Source of the DNA: Candidatus Pelagibacter communis
Lineage (GTDB): Bacteria > Pseudomonadota > Alphaproteobacteria > Pelagibacterales > Pelagibacteraceae
Reading direction: 5' to 3'
NCBI RefSeq assembly: GCF_001180025.1
Contig: NZ_CVSK01000030.1
Coordinates: 1-64,000, forward strand
Length of the DNA stretch: 64,000 nt
The notes below the pieces were generated by a model. It saw only the letters and a program-made list of their open reading frames with translations, had not been told where the DNA came from and made no database searches. Position 1 is the first letter of the stretch; each line of letters starts with the position of its first letter. The position numbers and the translations under genes were made by a program. Shown piece by piece: positions 18,444 through 27,339 of the stretch.

Positions 18444-19322
18444 ATGAATAAAGAATTTAACAAGGGCTTATTACTTGCTGGGTTTGGATCTTTTTGGTGG
18501 GGGTTTTTTGGTGTAATTTATTTTAAATATATTGCTTATATTGGCCATATTGAATTAGTAGTTCATAGATGTTTATGGACAGCGTTTACTTTAATTTTGA
18601 CTACTTTTTTTTTCTCTAAATGGAATATTTTTTTTCAAATTGTAAAAAATAAATCAAATTTATTTTATTTATTTATCTCAGGTTTTTTGATTTTTATAAA
18701 TTGGGGTGTATGGATATATGCTATAGCAACAAATAGAATTATTGATGCAAGTTTTGGATATTTTATTATGCCCATTTTAAGCGTAATGCTCGGTTATCTT
18801 TTTTTTAAAGAGAAACTAAATAAAAAAAGAGTCTTTTCAATCTTGTTGGTTATTCTATCTATCCTTTTTTTAATAATTGTAAGTATTAAATCATTGCCTT
18901 GGGTTGGTTTAATTGTTGCTTTAAGTTGGGGGTTTTACAATTTAGTTAGAAAAAAAATTAATGTTGACACTGATGTAGGCCTTCTTATAGAGAGTTTATT
19001 TATATTACCATTTGCACTGTTAGCTTTTTATTTGATAGCAAGCAAAGGATACAATGATTTTCAATTATCTGATCCTTCTATGATGCTATTTATTTATCTT
19101 GCTGGACCTATGACCGTTATACCTTTATTTTTATATGTTAGGGGAGTTGAGCTCTGTGGTTTAGGACCGACAGGCATGATATTTTATATTACCCCTACTT
19201 TTCAGTTTTTATTGGGTTATTTTTATTACAACGAGCCTTTTTCAATAACAAAATTAGTTAGTTTTATTTTTATTTGGATTGCTGTAATTATATATTTGAA
19301 GGATTTGCATGAAACTAATTAA
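18444..19322 (+). CDS. rarD: RarD-type EamA family transporter
   Basis: A 292-residue inner-membrane protein of the drug/metabolite transporter superfamily with about ten hydrophobic helices in two repeats. The start region KGLLLAGFGSFWWGFFGVIYFKYI and the LVVHRCLWT segment match the RarD subgroup, and WVGLIVALSWGFYNLVRK near residue 154 opens the second half. Substrate is unknown; RarD was named from chloramphenicol-sensitivity work and such transporters often move small amines or amino acids. It begins a run of nine plus-strand genes joined by overlaps or tiny gaps; the next gene overlaps by 14 bp. Confidence 0.88.
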   Translation: MNKEFNKGLLLAGFGSFWWGFFGVIYFKYIAYIGHIELVVHRCLWTAFTLILTTFFFSKWNIFFQIVKNKSNLFYLFISGFLIFINWGVWIYAIATNRIIDASFGYFIMPILSVMLGYLFFKEKLNKKRVFSILLVILSILFLIIVSIKSLPWVGLIVALSWGFYNLVRKKINVDTDVGLLIESLFILPFALLAFYLIASKGYNDFQLSDPSMMLFIYLAGPMTVIPLFLYVRGVELCGLGPTGMIFYITPTFQFLLGYFYYNEPFSITKLVSFIFIWIAVIIYLKDLHETN

Positions 19323-20310
19323 TTTTTTTTTATTTTTTATTTTTATTTCTATTAATTTCTCATTTGCTGATATCAATAAAGAATTTGAAAATTGGAAATT
19401 AAATTTTAAAAAAATAGCTTTAGAAAATAATATTTCGGAAAAAACGTTTGATAGAGTTATGTCCGATACTAAATTTTTATCAGATGTAATAAAATATGAC
19501 AGGTATCAACCTGAATTTTATGAAGATACTAAAACTTATATTTCGAAAAGAACATCTTCAAAAAAAGTATCTTTAGGAAAAAAATTCTATAAAAAAAATT
19601 CAACGTTAATAAATTCTGTTGAGAATGAATTTAATATAGAAAGGGAGCTGCTATTAGCTTTAATGGGAATAGAAACTAATTTTGGAACGTATGTTGGTAA
19701 AATGGATATTTTATCCTCTTTGGCAACTTTGAGTTTTGATAAAAGAAGATCAGAATTTTTTACAAATGAATTATTAATACTTTTGCGATTAATAGAAAAT
19801 GAACAAATAGATTACAAAACTTTATATGGATCTTGGGCAGGTGCTTTTGGTTTTTTTCAATTTATGCCATCAACAATGAAAAATTATGCTATTGACCATG
19901 ATGACGACGGATATATTGATTTAAAAAATAATAGTGATGCTTATGCTTCTGCATCTAATTATTTGAATCAAATAGGCTGGAAAAGTGAAAATCCTTGTTT
20001 TTATAGAATAGATTTATCTGAAGATATTCCAAAAAAATATTTAAACATTTCTGCAAAAAAACTTCATGATAAAAAAAAATTAAAATATTTTCGAAAATTT
20101 ATAAAAAACGATGATCAAATAGACAACATGTACAACTCTTTAAAGGTAGCCATTATAACTCCAGATAAAGATATCATACCTGATGCTGAAACTTTAAATC
20201 CAGCTTATATTGTATTTGATAACTATGAAATAATTTTAAAATGGAACAGATCATTACGATTTGCTTTGGCTGTTTGTACATTGAAAGATAAATTTAAAAA
20301 TGAACTTTAA
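19309..20310 (+). CDS. Lytic murein transglycosylase, MltB family
   Basis: Cleaves peptidoglycan glycan strands, forming anhydromuramic ends. The 333-residue protein has a signal peptide (hydrophobic residues 4-20, then FADINKE) and the MltB/SLT_2 fold. The catalytic Glu122 sits in ALMGIETNFGTYVG, followed by GAFGFFQFMPSTM near residue 180 and the DHDDDGYIDLKN loop. No lipobox Cys is seen, so the product is probably soluble periplasmic. It sits between rarD and an RlpA-like lipoprotein, followed by a D,D-carboxypeptidase: a wall-remodelling trio. Confidence 0.92.
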   Translation: MKLINFFLFFIFISINFSFADINKEFENWKLNFKKIALENNISEKTFDRVMSDTKFLSDVIKYDRYQPEFYEDTKTYISKRTSSKKVSLGKKFYKKNSTLINSVENEFNIERELLLALMGIETNFGTYVGKMDILSSLATLSFDKRRSEFFTNELLILLRLIENEQIDYKTLYGSWAGAFGFFQFMPSTMKNYAIDHDDDGYIDLKNNSDAYASASNYLNQIGWKSENPCFYRIDLSEDIPKKYLNISAKKLHDKKKLKYFRKFIKNDDQIDNMYNSLKVAIITPDKDIIPDAETLNPAYIVFDNYEIILKWNRSLRFALAVCTLKDKFKNEL

Positions 20311-21061
20311 AAAACTCTTATTAATTATTTCTATATTTATTTTATCTGCATGTAATCAATTTGATCATAATAATAAAAACTTAGTTTATATTAGCGATCA
20401 AAAGTATAGTAATACTGGATTTGCTTTAATATATGATAACGAATTAAAAAAAGAAAAAAAAATATCTAAAAAAATTGATAATAGATCTCTTTTAATTTTT
20501 CATAATAAAATAAAAAAAAATTCATTTGTTAAAATTACAAATCCTGTAAATGATAAGTCAATTATAGCTGAAGTGATCTCAAATAATGTTAAATTCTCAT
20601 CTTTTTACAACTCTGTAATAACAAAACGTATTGCTGAGGAGTTATCACTTGACCCTAAAGAACCTTATATCGATCTTGTTTTAATCTCAAAAAGTTCAAC
20701 ATTTGTAGCTAAAAAGGCAAAGACTTTTGATGAAGAGAAAAGTGTAGCTGAGAAAGCTCCTGTTGACGGAATTACCATAGACAATCTGGGTAAAGAAAAG
20801 AATAATGAAGTTAAAATAAAAAAACATAAATTTTTATATTCAATAAAGATTGCAGATTTTTATTACAGAGACTCGGCGGAAAATATGGTTGATAGGATAA
20901 AAGATGAGACAAATATAAAAAAATCTGTAATTAAGAAATTATCTAAAAATAAATATAGGGTATTATTGGGTCCATTTAATGATATAAAAAAACTAGAAAA
21001 ATCATTTAATGAAATAAAAGTATTAAATTTTGAAAATATAGAGATATTAAAAGATGTTTAG
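20300..21061 (+). CDS. RlpA-like lipoprotein with a SPOR domain, catalytic site degenerate
   Basis: A 253-residue outer-membrane lipoprotein by its signal and lipobox (ILSAC, Cys18). Residues about 30-135 resemble a double-psi beta barrel of the RlpA type (FVKITNPVNDKSIIAEVISNN), and residues about 175-253 form a SPOR-like domain (LYSIKIADFY...YRVLLGPFNDIKKLEKSF) that would bind denuded septal glycan. RlpA is normally a lytic transglycosylase. The catalytic Asp of its VxINDRGP motif is replaced here (EVISNNVKF), which suggests a binding rather than cutting role. It overlaps mltB by 11 bp and dacC by 8 bp. Confidence 0.72.
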   Translation: MNFKKLLLIISIFILSACNQFDHNNKNLVYISDQKYSNTGFALIYDNELKKEKKISKKIDNRSLLIFHNKIKKNSFVKITNPVNDKSIIAEVISNNVKFSSFYNSVITKRIAEELSLDPKEPYIDLVLISKSSTFVAKKAKTFDEEKSVAEKAPVDGITIDNLGKEKNNEVKIKKHKFLYSIKIADFYYRDSAENMVDRIKDETNIKKSVIKKLSKNKYRVLLGPFNDIKKLEKSFNEIKVLNFENIEILKDV

Positions 21062-22205
21062 AATAGTATTAATTGTAATTTTTTTTTGTTTTACATTAGT
21101 AAATGTTTCAAAAGCTAATTTTGACGTAAAGGCAAGAACTGCAATATTACAAGATTATCATTCTGGAGAAATTCTCTATGAAAAAGAACCAGATATATCA
21201 ATTTATCCTGCATCTATGACAAAAATAATGACAGCAATTATTGCTTTTGATCTTATAAAATCAGGCGATCTTAGTTTAGACGAAAAATTTATAATATCTG
21301 AGAGAGCTTGGAGATTATCTACATCTGGATATTCATCGATGTTTATAATGGTAGGTGATCAAGTCTCAGTAGAAAATTTATTAAGAGGTATTATAGTTGC
21401 TTCTGGTAATGATGCATGTATCGCGTTAGCTGAAGGTATAGCAGGCACTGAGGAAGAATTTGCAATTTTAATGACTGCTAAAGCAAAAGAATTAGAGATG
21501 GATAATACAAACTTTTCTAATTCATCAGGAATAAATGATCCCGATAATTACTCAACTGTTAGAGATATTTTAAAAATGTCTAGATATTTAATTAAAGAAC
21601 ATCCTGAATTTTACAAAATGTTTGCTGAAAAAGAATTTACTTGGGATAGAACAGGGGGTGATCCAATAACACAAGGAAATAGAAATCCTTTGCTTTATAA
21701 AAATCTTGGAGCAGATGGAATAAAAACTGGTTATTTAGCTGTTGAAAAATATTCTTTAGCATCATCAATAGATAGAAATGGAAGAAGATTGATTGCAGTA
21801 GGAAGCGGTTTTAATTCAAAAAATTCTAGATCCAAAGAAAGTACAAAATTACTTACATTTGGTCTTACCAACTATGATCTTGTAGAAATAGCTAAAGCCA
21901 ATAAACCATTATACAAAATTGATGTTTGGTTAGGAAAAGAGAATAGTGTCGAAGCATATACAAAGGAAGATATTTATAAAACAATCAAAAAAGCGAAAAA
22001 AAAACTTTTAAAAGTTGCTGTTAAGTATGAAGGCCCAGTCGAAGCACCAATTAAGAAAGATCAAAAAATAGCCACTCTAAGAGTTGTTTATGATCAAGAA
22101 CTTGTTGGCGAGTATGATTTACTTTCATCAAAAGAAATTAAAAAAGTTAATTTTTTTTCAAGATTAATAAAATCAATAAATTATTTAATTTGGGGTGATG
22201 TCTAA
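21054..22205 (+). CDS. dacC: D-alanyl-D-alanine carboxypeptidase (PBP5/6 family)
   Basis: Trims the terminal D-Ala from peptidoglycan stem peptides. The 383-residue exported protein has a signal peptide (cleavage probably after SKA, about residue 22), then the serine-protease penicillin-binding motifs S54-M-T-K57, SGN (ASGNDACIALAEG) near residue 119 and KTG (DGIKTGYLA) near 224. A C-terminal PBP5_C beta domain and a final aromatic/basic amphipathic segment probably anchor it to the membrane. Symbol is by family; dacA would also be acceptable. It overlaps the RlpA-like gene and tmk by 8 bp each. Confidence 0.93.
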   Translation: MFRIVLIVIFFCFTLVNVSKANFDVKARTAILQDYHSGEILYEKEPDISIYPASMTKIMTAIIAFDLIKSGDLSLDEKFIISERAWRLSTSGYSSMFIMVGDQVSVENLLRGIIVASGNDACIALAEGIAGTEEEFAILMTAKAKELEMDNTNFSNSSGINDPDNYSTVRDILKMSRYLIKEHPEFYKMFAEKEFTWDRTGGDPITQGNRNPLLYKNLGADGIKTGYLAVEKYSLASSIDRNGRRLIAVGSGFNSKNSRSKESTKLLTFGLTNYDLVEIAKANKPLYKIDVWLGKENSVEAYTKEDIYKTIKKAKKKLLKVAVKYEGPVEAPIKKDQKIATLRVVYDQELVGEYDLLSSKEIKKVNFFSRLIKSINYLIWGDV

Positions 22206-22812
22206 AAAACCCATCATTGTTTTTGAGGGTATAGAGGGTAGTGGCAAAAGTCATCATATAAATAAAGTATCTAAATATTTAGATAAAAAGAAAATTAATT
22301 ATATAAAGATAAGAGAACCAGGTGGAAGTCTTAATTCTGAAAAAATAAGGAGATTAATTTTAAATAAAAAATCTAATTTTAACATATATACTGATTTACT
22401 TTTATATTTAGCAGCGCGTAGTGAAAATATAAATCTTATAAAAAAATCATACAAAAAAAAAATTATTTTGATTGATAGATTCACAGACTCAACTATTGCA
22501 TATCAGCATTATGGTATGGGTGTTGATTTAAATATTATAAACATTATAAATAAATTTCTGTTAAAAAACATTAAAGTCAATTTTACTTTTCTAAATGTTG
22601 TAAATAAAAAAAATCTATTACAAAGATTAAAAAATAGAAAATCTCTCAATCGATATGATCAGTTTGATATGAATTTTTATAATAAAGTTCAAAAAGGTTT
22701 TTTTAAATTAGCTAAATCGAATAAAAAATCATACAAAATAATTGATTCTAATTTAGATATAAAAAAAAATGAAGATTTAATAATAAATCAAGTTAAAAAA
22801 TTAATTAAATGA
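22198..22812 (+). CDS. tmk: Thymidylate kinase
   Basis: Phosphorylates dTMP to dTDP for DNA synthesis. The 204-residue protein has the P-loop FEGIEGSGKS at residues 9-18, the substrate-binding REPGGS motif near residue 40, and the DRFTDSTIAYQ signature near residue 94. I chose the ATG at 22198; a GTG codon just before it would add one residue. It overlaps dacC by 8 bp and holB by 4 bp (ATGA). tmk-holB-metG-tatD is a classic bacterial gene string. Confidence 0.95.
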   Translation: MSKKPIIVFEGIEGSGKSHHINKVSKYLDKKKINYIKIREPGGSLNSEKIRRLILNKKSNFNIYTDLLLYLAARSENINLIKKSYKKKIILIDRFTDSTIAYQHYGMGVDLNIINIINKFLLKNIKVNFTFLNVVNKKNLLQRLKNRKSLNRYDQFDMNFYNKVQKGFFKLAKSNKKSYKIIDSNLDIKKNEDLIINQVKKLIK

Positions 22813-23738
22813 ATTTAAACCCCCTAACTCAAATAAATTTATTTGAGCACAAAGAAATTTTTAATCAATTATATCAATTATCTAAAAACAATACTTTGCC
22901 TAATAAAATTATTTTATCTGGTGAAAAAGGTATTGGAAAATCAACACTAGCATATCATTTAATTAATTTTGTATTATCGGAAAATGAAGAACATCCTTAT
23001 GACTTTGAAAATAATAAAATTAATCCAGATAATAGGTCATACAAACTTATGCTAAATAAATCTAATCCAAATTTTTACTTAATTGATGTCTTAGAAGAAA
23101 AAAAAAATATTGATATAAATCAAATTAGGGAATTGATAATAAATCTAAACAAATCCTCATTTAATAATAAAAAGAGATTTGTTTTAATTGATAATATTGA
23201 ATTATTAAACTTAAATTCTATTAATGCTCTGTTAAAAATTTTAGAAGAACCTAATGAAAATATAAATTTTATTTTGATTAATAACAATAAAAGAGTGCTA
23301 CCAACTCTTAAATCCAGGTGTTTGAATTTCAAAGTTTTTTTAACAAAAGATCAGTCTATTAGAATTGTTAATCAATTGCTTAACGATGACATAAATACTA
23401 TCATCAATGATAAATTATTTGATTATTATGCTACTCCTGGAAAATTATTTAAATTAATTAAGTTATCTCAAGAATATAATTTAGACCTTGCTAATATTGA
23501 TTTAAATACAACTCTCAAAACTATAATAAAAGATAAAATTTATAAAAAAGATAAATCTATAACTGAAATCATTTATTCTTTTATTGAACTTTATTTTAGA
23601 GATAATATATCTAGTAAAAATATTAGTTTACTAAAGTCATATCATTATTTTTTAGAAAAAATTAATAATACTAAAATTTATAATTTAGATGAGGAAACTT
23701 TGTTTATGGAATTTGAGGATAAAATACTAAATGGATAA
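22809..23738 (+). CDS. holB: DNA polymerase III delta-prime subunit
   Basis: Part of the clamp loader that opens the sliding clamp. The 309-residue protein has the AAA+ P-loop LSGEKGIGKSTLAYHL near residue 37, the ALLKILEEPNENINFILI stretch (sensor region with the LEEP motif) near 144, and LPTLKSRCLNF near 167. No zinc-binding CxxC cluster is apparent in the AAA+ domain, unlike many family members. Context between tmk and metG, with 4- and 8-bp overlaps, fixes the assignment. The sequence is highly Asn/Lys/Ile-rich. Confidence 0.92.
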   Translation: MNLNPLTQINLFEHKEIFNQLYQLSKNNTLPNKIILSGEKGIGKSTLAYHLINFVLSENEEHPYDFENNKINPDNRSYKLMLNKSNPNFYLIDVLEEKKNIDINQIRELIINLNKSSFNNKKRFVLIDNIELLNLNSINALLKILEEPNENINFILINNNKRVLPTLKSRCLNFKVFLTKDQSIRIVNQLLNDDINTIINDKLFDYYATPGKLFKLIKLSQEYNLDLANIDLNTTLKTIIKDKIYKKDKSITEIIYSFIELYFRDNISSKNISLLKSYHYFLEKINNTKIYNLDEETLFMEFEDKILNG

Positions 23739-25272
23739 AACTTTTTATATTACCACACCTATATACTACCCCTCAGCTAAGCCTCATATGGGTCATGCAT
23801 ATTCAAGCATTATCGCAGATTTTTTCGCAAGATTTAAAATAATTGATGATTATCAAGTTCATTTTCTTACAGGTACTGATGAACACGGTTTAAAAATTCA
23901 AAGATCTGCAGAAAAAGCAGGGAAGGAGCCTCAAATATTTTGTGATCAAATTAGTCAGACCTTTAGAGATCTTTCAGATACTTTAAACTTATCAAATACA
24001 GATTTTATTAGAACTACAGAAACTAGACACAAGAATACAGTTCAGCATCTTTGGAATGAACTTGAGAAAAATGATGATATATACTTATCAAATTATTCTG
24101 GATGGTATTCAGTATCAGATGAAGCTTTTTATAACGAGGACGAAATTGAAGAAGTAGAAGGAAAAAAAATTGCAATATCCTCAAAATCTCCTGTTGAATG
24201 GATTGAGGAAGAATCTTATTTTTTTAGACTTTCAAAATGGGAAAAACCACTATTAGACTATTATGAAGCTAATCCAGATTTTATTGCTCCACAATCTAGG
24301 AAAAATGAAGTTATTAGTTTTGTAAAAAGTGGTCTAAAAGACCTTTCTGTAAGTAGAAAAAGTTTTTCATGGGGTATACCTGTTCCAAATAATAAAAAAC
24401 ATGTGATATATGTTTGGCTCGATGCTTTAACAAATTATTTAAGTGCATTAAAATATCCAAATAAAGATGATGATTTGTTTAAAAAATTTTGGCCAGCCTC
24501 AATACATTTAATCGGAAAAGATATACTTAGATTTCATGCTGTTTATTGGCCTGCTTTTTTATTAGCAGCAAAAATTGATTTACCAAATAGAGTATACGGA
24601 CATGGATGGATATTATCAGGTGAAGAAAAAATGTCTAAATCTAAAGGAAATATTCTTGATCCACTTGAAATAATTAAAGAGTATGGTCTAGATCCTTTAA
24701 GATACTATTTAATTAAAGAAGTTTCTTTTGGCAATGATGGAAATATATCTAAAGAAAGACTAGAAGATTGTATTAATAGTGATCTAGCTAACAATTTTGG
24801 AAATTTATGTCAGCGTGTAACTGCATTTGCAATAAAAAATTGTAATGGAAAAATTCCATTAGAAGTTAAATTTAATGATGAGGATTTATTAATACTAAAT
24901 AAGTATAAAGATAATTTAGATAACATCAGATTAAAAATTGACAATCAAAATATTAATTTTTACATTGATTATATTGTAAATTCACTATTTGAGGCTAACA
25001 AATATTTTAATGACCAAGAACCATGGAAAAAGAAAGACGATATAATTAGATTAAACACTATTGTTTACACTACTTTAGAAATTGTAAGAAAAATAAGTTT
25101 TTTACTATATCCAATTATTCCTGAATCTTCTTTAAAGGCATTAAAGATTTTTGACATTGAAGAAAAAAATATAAAATTAAGTTCAGTTTCTAATAATGAG
25201 TATCTAACAAAAGGTAATAAAATTAATAAAATAGAAATACTTTTTAAAAAAATAGAGAAAAACAATGATTGA
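23731..25272 (+). CDS. metG: Methionyl-tRNA synthetase
   Basis: Class I synthetase charging initiator and elongator tRNA-Met. The 513-residue chain has the HIGH-type signature as HMGH in PSAKPHMGHAYSS near residue 17, the catalytic-domain TGTDEHG motif near 48, and KMSKSKG near 301. It lacks the four-Cys zinc knuckle in the connective domain and the C-terminal EMAP-like dimer domain, so it belongs to the compact form seen in many alphaproteobacteria. It overlaps holB by 8 bp and tatD by 8 bp. Confidence 0.96.
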   Translation: MDKTFYITTPIYYPSAKPHMGHAYSSIIADFFARFKIIDDYQVHFLTGTDEHGLKIQRSAEKAGKEPQIFCDQISQTFRDLSDTLNLSNTDFIRTTETRHKNTVQHLWNELEKNDDIYLSNYSGWYSVSDEAFYNEDEIEEVEGKKIAISSKSPVEWIEEESYFFRLSKWEKPLLDYYEANPDFIAPQSRKNEVISFVKSGLKDLSVSRKSFSWGIPVPNNKKHVIYVWLDALTNYLSALKYPNKDDDLFKKFWPASIHLIGKDILRFHAVYWPAFLLAAKIDLPNRVYGHGWILSGEEKMSKSKGNILDPLEIIKEYGLDPLRYYLIKEVSFGNDGNISKERLEDCINSDLANNFGNLCQRVTAFAIKNCNGKIPLEVKFNDEDLLILNKYKDNLDNIRLKIDNQNINFYIDYIVNSLFEANKYFNDQEPWKKKDDIIRLNTIVYTTLEIVRKISFLLYPIIPESSLKALKIFDIEEKNIKLSSVSNNEYLTKGNKINKIEILFKKIEKNND

Positions 25273-26026
25273 TTCACACTGTCATCTAGATCATGAACCA
25301 TTATTAAGTGACTTATCTAACGTAATACAAAGGTCAAAAGAAGTAGGTATAGAAAAATTACTAACTATCTCAACTTCATTTGAAAGTTTTTCTAGAGTAA
25401 AAGATTTAATTAATAAGGATGAGATGATCTATGGCACTATTGGCATTCATCCTCATGAAAGCTCCAGAGATATTATCACTTCAAAACAGATCATTGAAAG
25501 TCTTAATGAAAATTCAAAAATTATTGGCATTGGAGAAACTGGGTTAGATTTTTATTACAATAATAGCGAAAAAGATAAGCAGATAGCAAGTTTTAGAGAA
25601 CATATTGATGCATCCATAAAAACCAATATTCCATTAATTGTTCATTCAAGAGAGGCTGAAAAAGATACTTTTGAGATTTTAAATGAATATAAAAATGAAA
25701 ACCTTAAAATTTTGATGCATTGTTTTACAGGGTCTAAAGAATTTTCAGAGAAACTACTGACTTTAAATTCATTCTTTTCAGCTAGTGGTATCATCACTTT
25801 TAAAAACTCATTGGATTTACAAGATACTTTCAAATCTATTCCAATAGATAATATATTAATTGAAACTGACAGTCCCTTTTTAGCGCCTGTTCCTAAAAGA
25901 GGTAAAAAAAATGAACCATCGTTCATTGATTTTACTGCTGCAAAATTAGCTGAGATTAAAAATCTATCCAAAGAAGATCTTGTTAAAAAAACTACGGATA
26001 ATTTTAACAAACTTTTTTTTAAATAA
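25265..26026 (+). CDS. tatD: TatD family metal-dependent hydrolase/DNase
   Basis: A 253-residue TIM-barrel hydrolase. It starts with the metal-binding MIDSHCHLD (His4/His6) and carries GIGETGLDFYY near residue 93, PLIVHSREA near 124, MHCFTGS near 151 and the ETDSPFLAPVPKRGKKNEPSF loop near 200, with the catalytic Asp. Family members act as 3'-5' exonucleases or D-aminoacyl-tRNA deacylases. Despite the name it has no role in Tat export. It sits between metG and the MBL hydrolase, matching the usual metG-tatD-MBL order. Confidence 0.93.
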   Translation: MIDSHCHLDHEPLLSDLSNVIQRSKEVGIEKLLTISTSFESFSRVKDLINKDEMIYGTIGIHPHESSRDIITSKQIIESLNENSKIIGIGETGLDFYYNNSEKDKQIASFREHIDASIKTNIPLIVHSREAEKDTFEILNEYKNENLKILMHCFTGSKEFSEKLLTLNSFFSASGIITFKNSLDLQDTFKSIPIDNILIETDSPFLAPVPKRGKKNEPSFIDFTAAKLAEIKNLSKEDLVKKTTDNFNKLFFK

Positions 26027-26031
26027 TATTA

Positions 26032-26802
26032 ATGAAATTTATTATTTTAGGATGTGGTAGTTCAATGGGTGTACCAAGACCAGATGGTTTCTTTGGTAAT
26101 TGCGATCCTAATAATAAAAAAAACTATAGAACAAGATGCTCAGCTCTAATTAAAACTTCTGATGAAAATATTCTTATAGATACATCTCCTGATCTAAGAC
26201 AACAACTTTTAAGACATAAAATAAAAAAAATAAGTAAAGTATTGTATTCTCATATGCATGGCGATCAAACTCATGGAATAAATGATTTGAGATCTTTTTA
26301 TATTAACAGTAGAAAACAACTTGATGTTTATGCTGATAAATACACATCTAAATATCTTAATTCTACATTTTCTTATATTTTCAAAAGTTATTCAAAAGAA
26401 TATCCTGCAACACTAAAACTTAATAAACTGCCAAAAAAAATATTTACAAAAAATAATAATAAAAAAATTTGTATTCAATCAATTTTGGTTGAACATGGTA
26501 AAGTAAAATCAAATTGCTTTATAATTAATAAAAAATTAGCTTATATAAGTGATGTAAGTAAAATTTATAAAAAAGATCATAAATATTTTAGAAATCTTCG
26601 ATATTTAATTATTGATTGCTTATGGTACAATTATCATCCATCACATTTTAATTTAGAAACTTCTCTTGCTGTAATTAAAAAATTCAAACCCAAAAAAGCT
26701 ATTCTTACAAACTTATCACCAGTATTAGATTATAAAGTGCTTAAAAAAATGATACCTAAAAATGTTATTCCAGCACATGACGGATTAACAATAAATTTAT
26801 AA
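26032..26802 (+). CDS. MBL-fold metallo-hydrolase (PhnP/ElaC-like group)
   Basis: A 256-residue metallo-beta-lactamase fold protein. The start FIILGCGSSMGVPRP and an Asn/Arg-rich loop (NYRTRCSALI) are typical of the group that follows tatD in alphaproteobacteria, and related proteins cleave cyclic or diester phosphates. The metal motif reads SHMHGDQTHGIND, so the usual HxHxDH has Gln in place of the last His. A later DVSK segment near residue 180 and a C-terminal PAHDG provide further ligands. The 3' end overlaps the convergent peroxidase gene by 6 bp. Confidence 0.8.
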   Translation: MKFIILGCGSSMGVPRPDGFFGNCDPNNKKNYRTRCSALIKTSDENILIDTSPDLRQQLLRHKIKKISKVLYSHMHGDQTHGINDLRSFYINSRKQLDVYADKYTSKYLNSTFSYIFKSYSKEYPATLKLNKLPKKIFTKNNNKKICIQSILVEHGKVKSNCFIINKKLAYISDVSKIYKKDHKYFRNLRYLIIDCLWYNYHPSHFNLETSLAVIKKFKPKKAILTNLSPVLDYKVLKKMIPKNVIPAHDGLTINL

Positions 26803-27339
26803 GCTATTTTCTATAGCTTTAATTATTTTTTTTGAAGTTGGTTTTGTAAATGATGCGAATGTATCTTGAACTTTACCTTCTTTGTTAATTAAAATTTTAT
26901 GAAAATTCCACTTAGGTTCTGCGGACTTACCATGATTTTCTTTTGCCCATTTAAAAAGTTGATGAGCATCTTTGCCTTTAACCTCAGTTAATGTTGTAAG
27001 AGGAAAGTTAATATTAAAATTTATTTTACAAAATTCTTTAATATCAGCATTATTATTTTTTTCTTGATTAAACGAATTAGATGGAACACCAAGAACAATT
27101 AAACCTTTTCCTTTATATAAATTCCACAATTCTTGTAATTCATCATATTGTTTTGTAAATCCACAGTAACTTGCTGTATTTACAATTAAAATAACTTTAT
27201 TTTTGTAATCTTTAAAATTAATTGTCTCACCAGTTATACTCTCTATACTAAAATCATAAATTTTTTTTTCATAGTTCGCAGTTGCTGAAGTTTTAAAAAA
27301 AAACATAATTATAGAAAATAAAAATATTACTTTTCTCAT
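26797..27339 (-). CDS. Glutathione peroxidase family thiol peroxidase, exported
   Basis: Reduces peroxides using thiols, more often thioredoxin than glutathione in bacteria. The 180-residue protein has an N-terminal signal-like helix (residues 4-21), then the redox site NTASYCGFTKQYDELQELW with Cys in the selenocysteine position, the VLGVPSNSFNQ loop near residue 100 and the WNFHKILINKEG motif near 150. Together these give the Cys-Gln-Trp-Asn tetrad. The signal suggests action in the periplasm, which is inference. It is downstream of nhaA with a 4-bp overlap. Confidence 0.88.
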   Translation of the reverse strand: MRKVIFLFSIIMFFFKTSATANYEKKIYDFSIESITGETINFKDYKNKVILIVNTASYCGFTKQYDELQELWNLYKGKGLIVLGVPSNSFNQEKNNNADIKEFCKINFNINFPLTTLTEVKGKDAHQLFKWAKENHGKSAEPKWNFHKILINKEGKVQDTFASFTKPTSKKIIKAIENSL

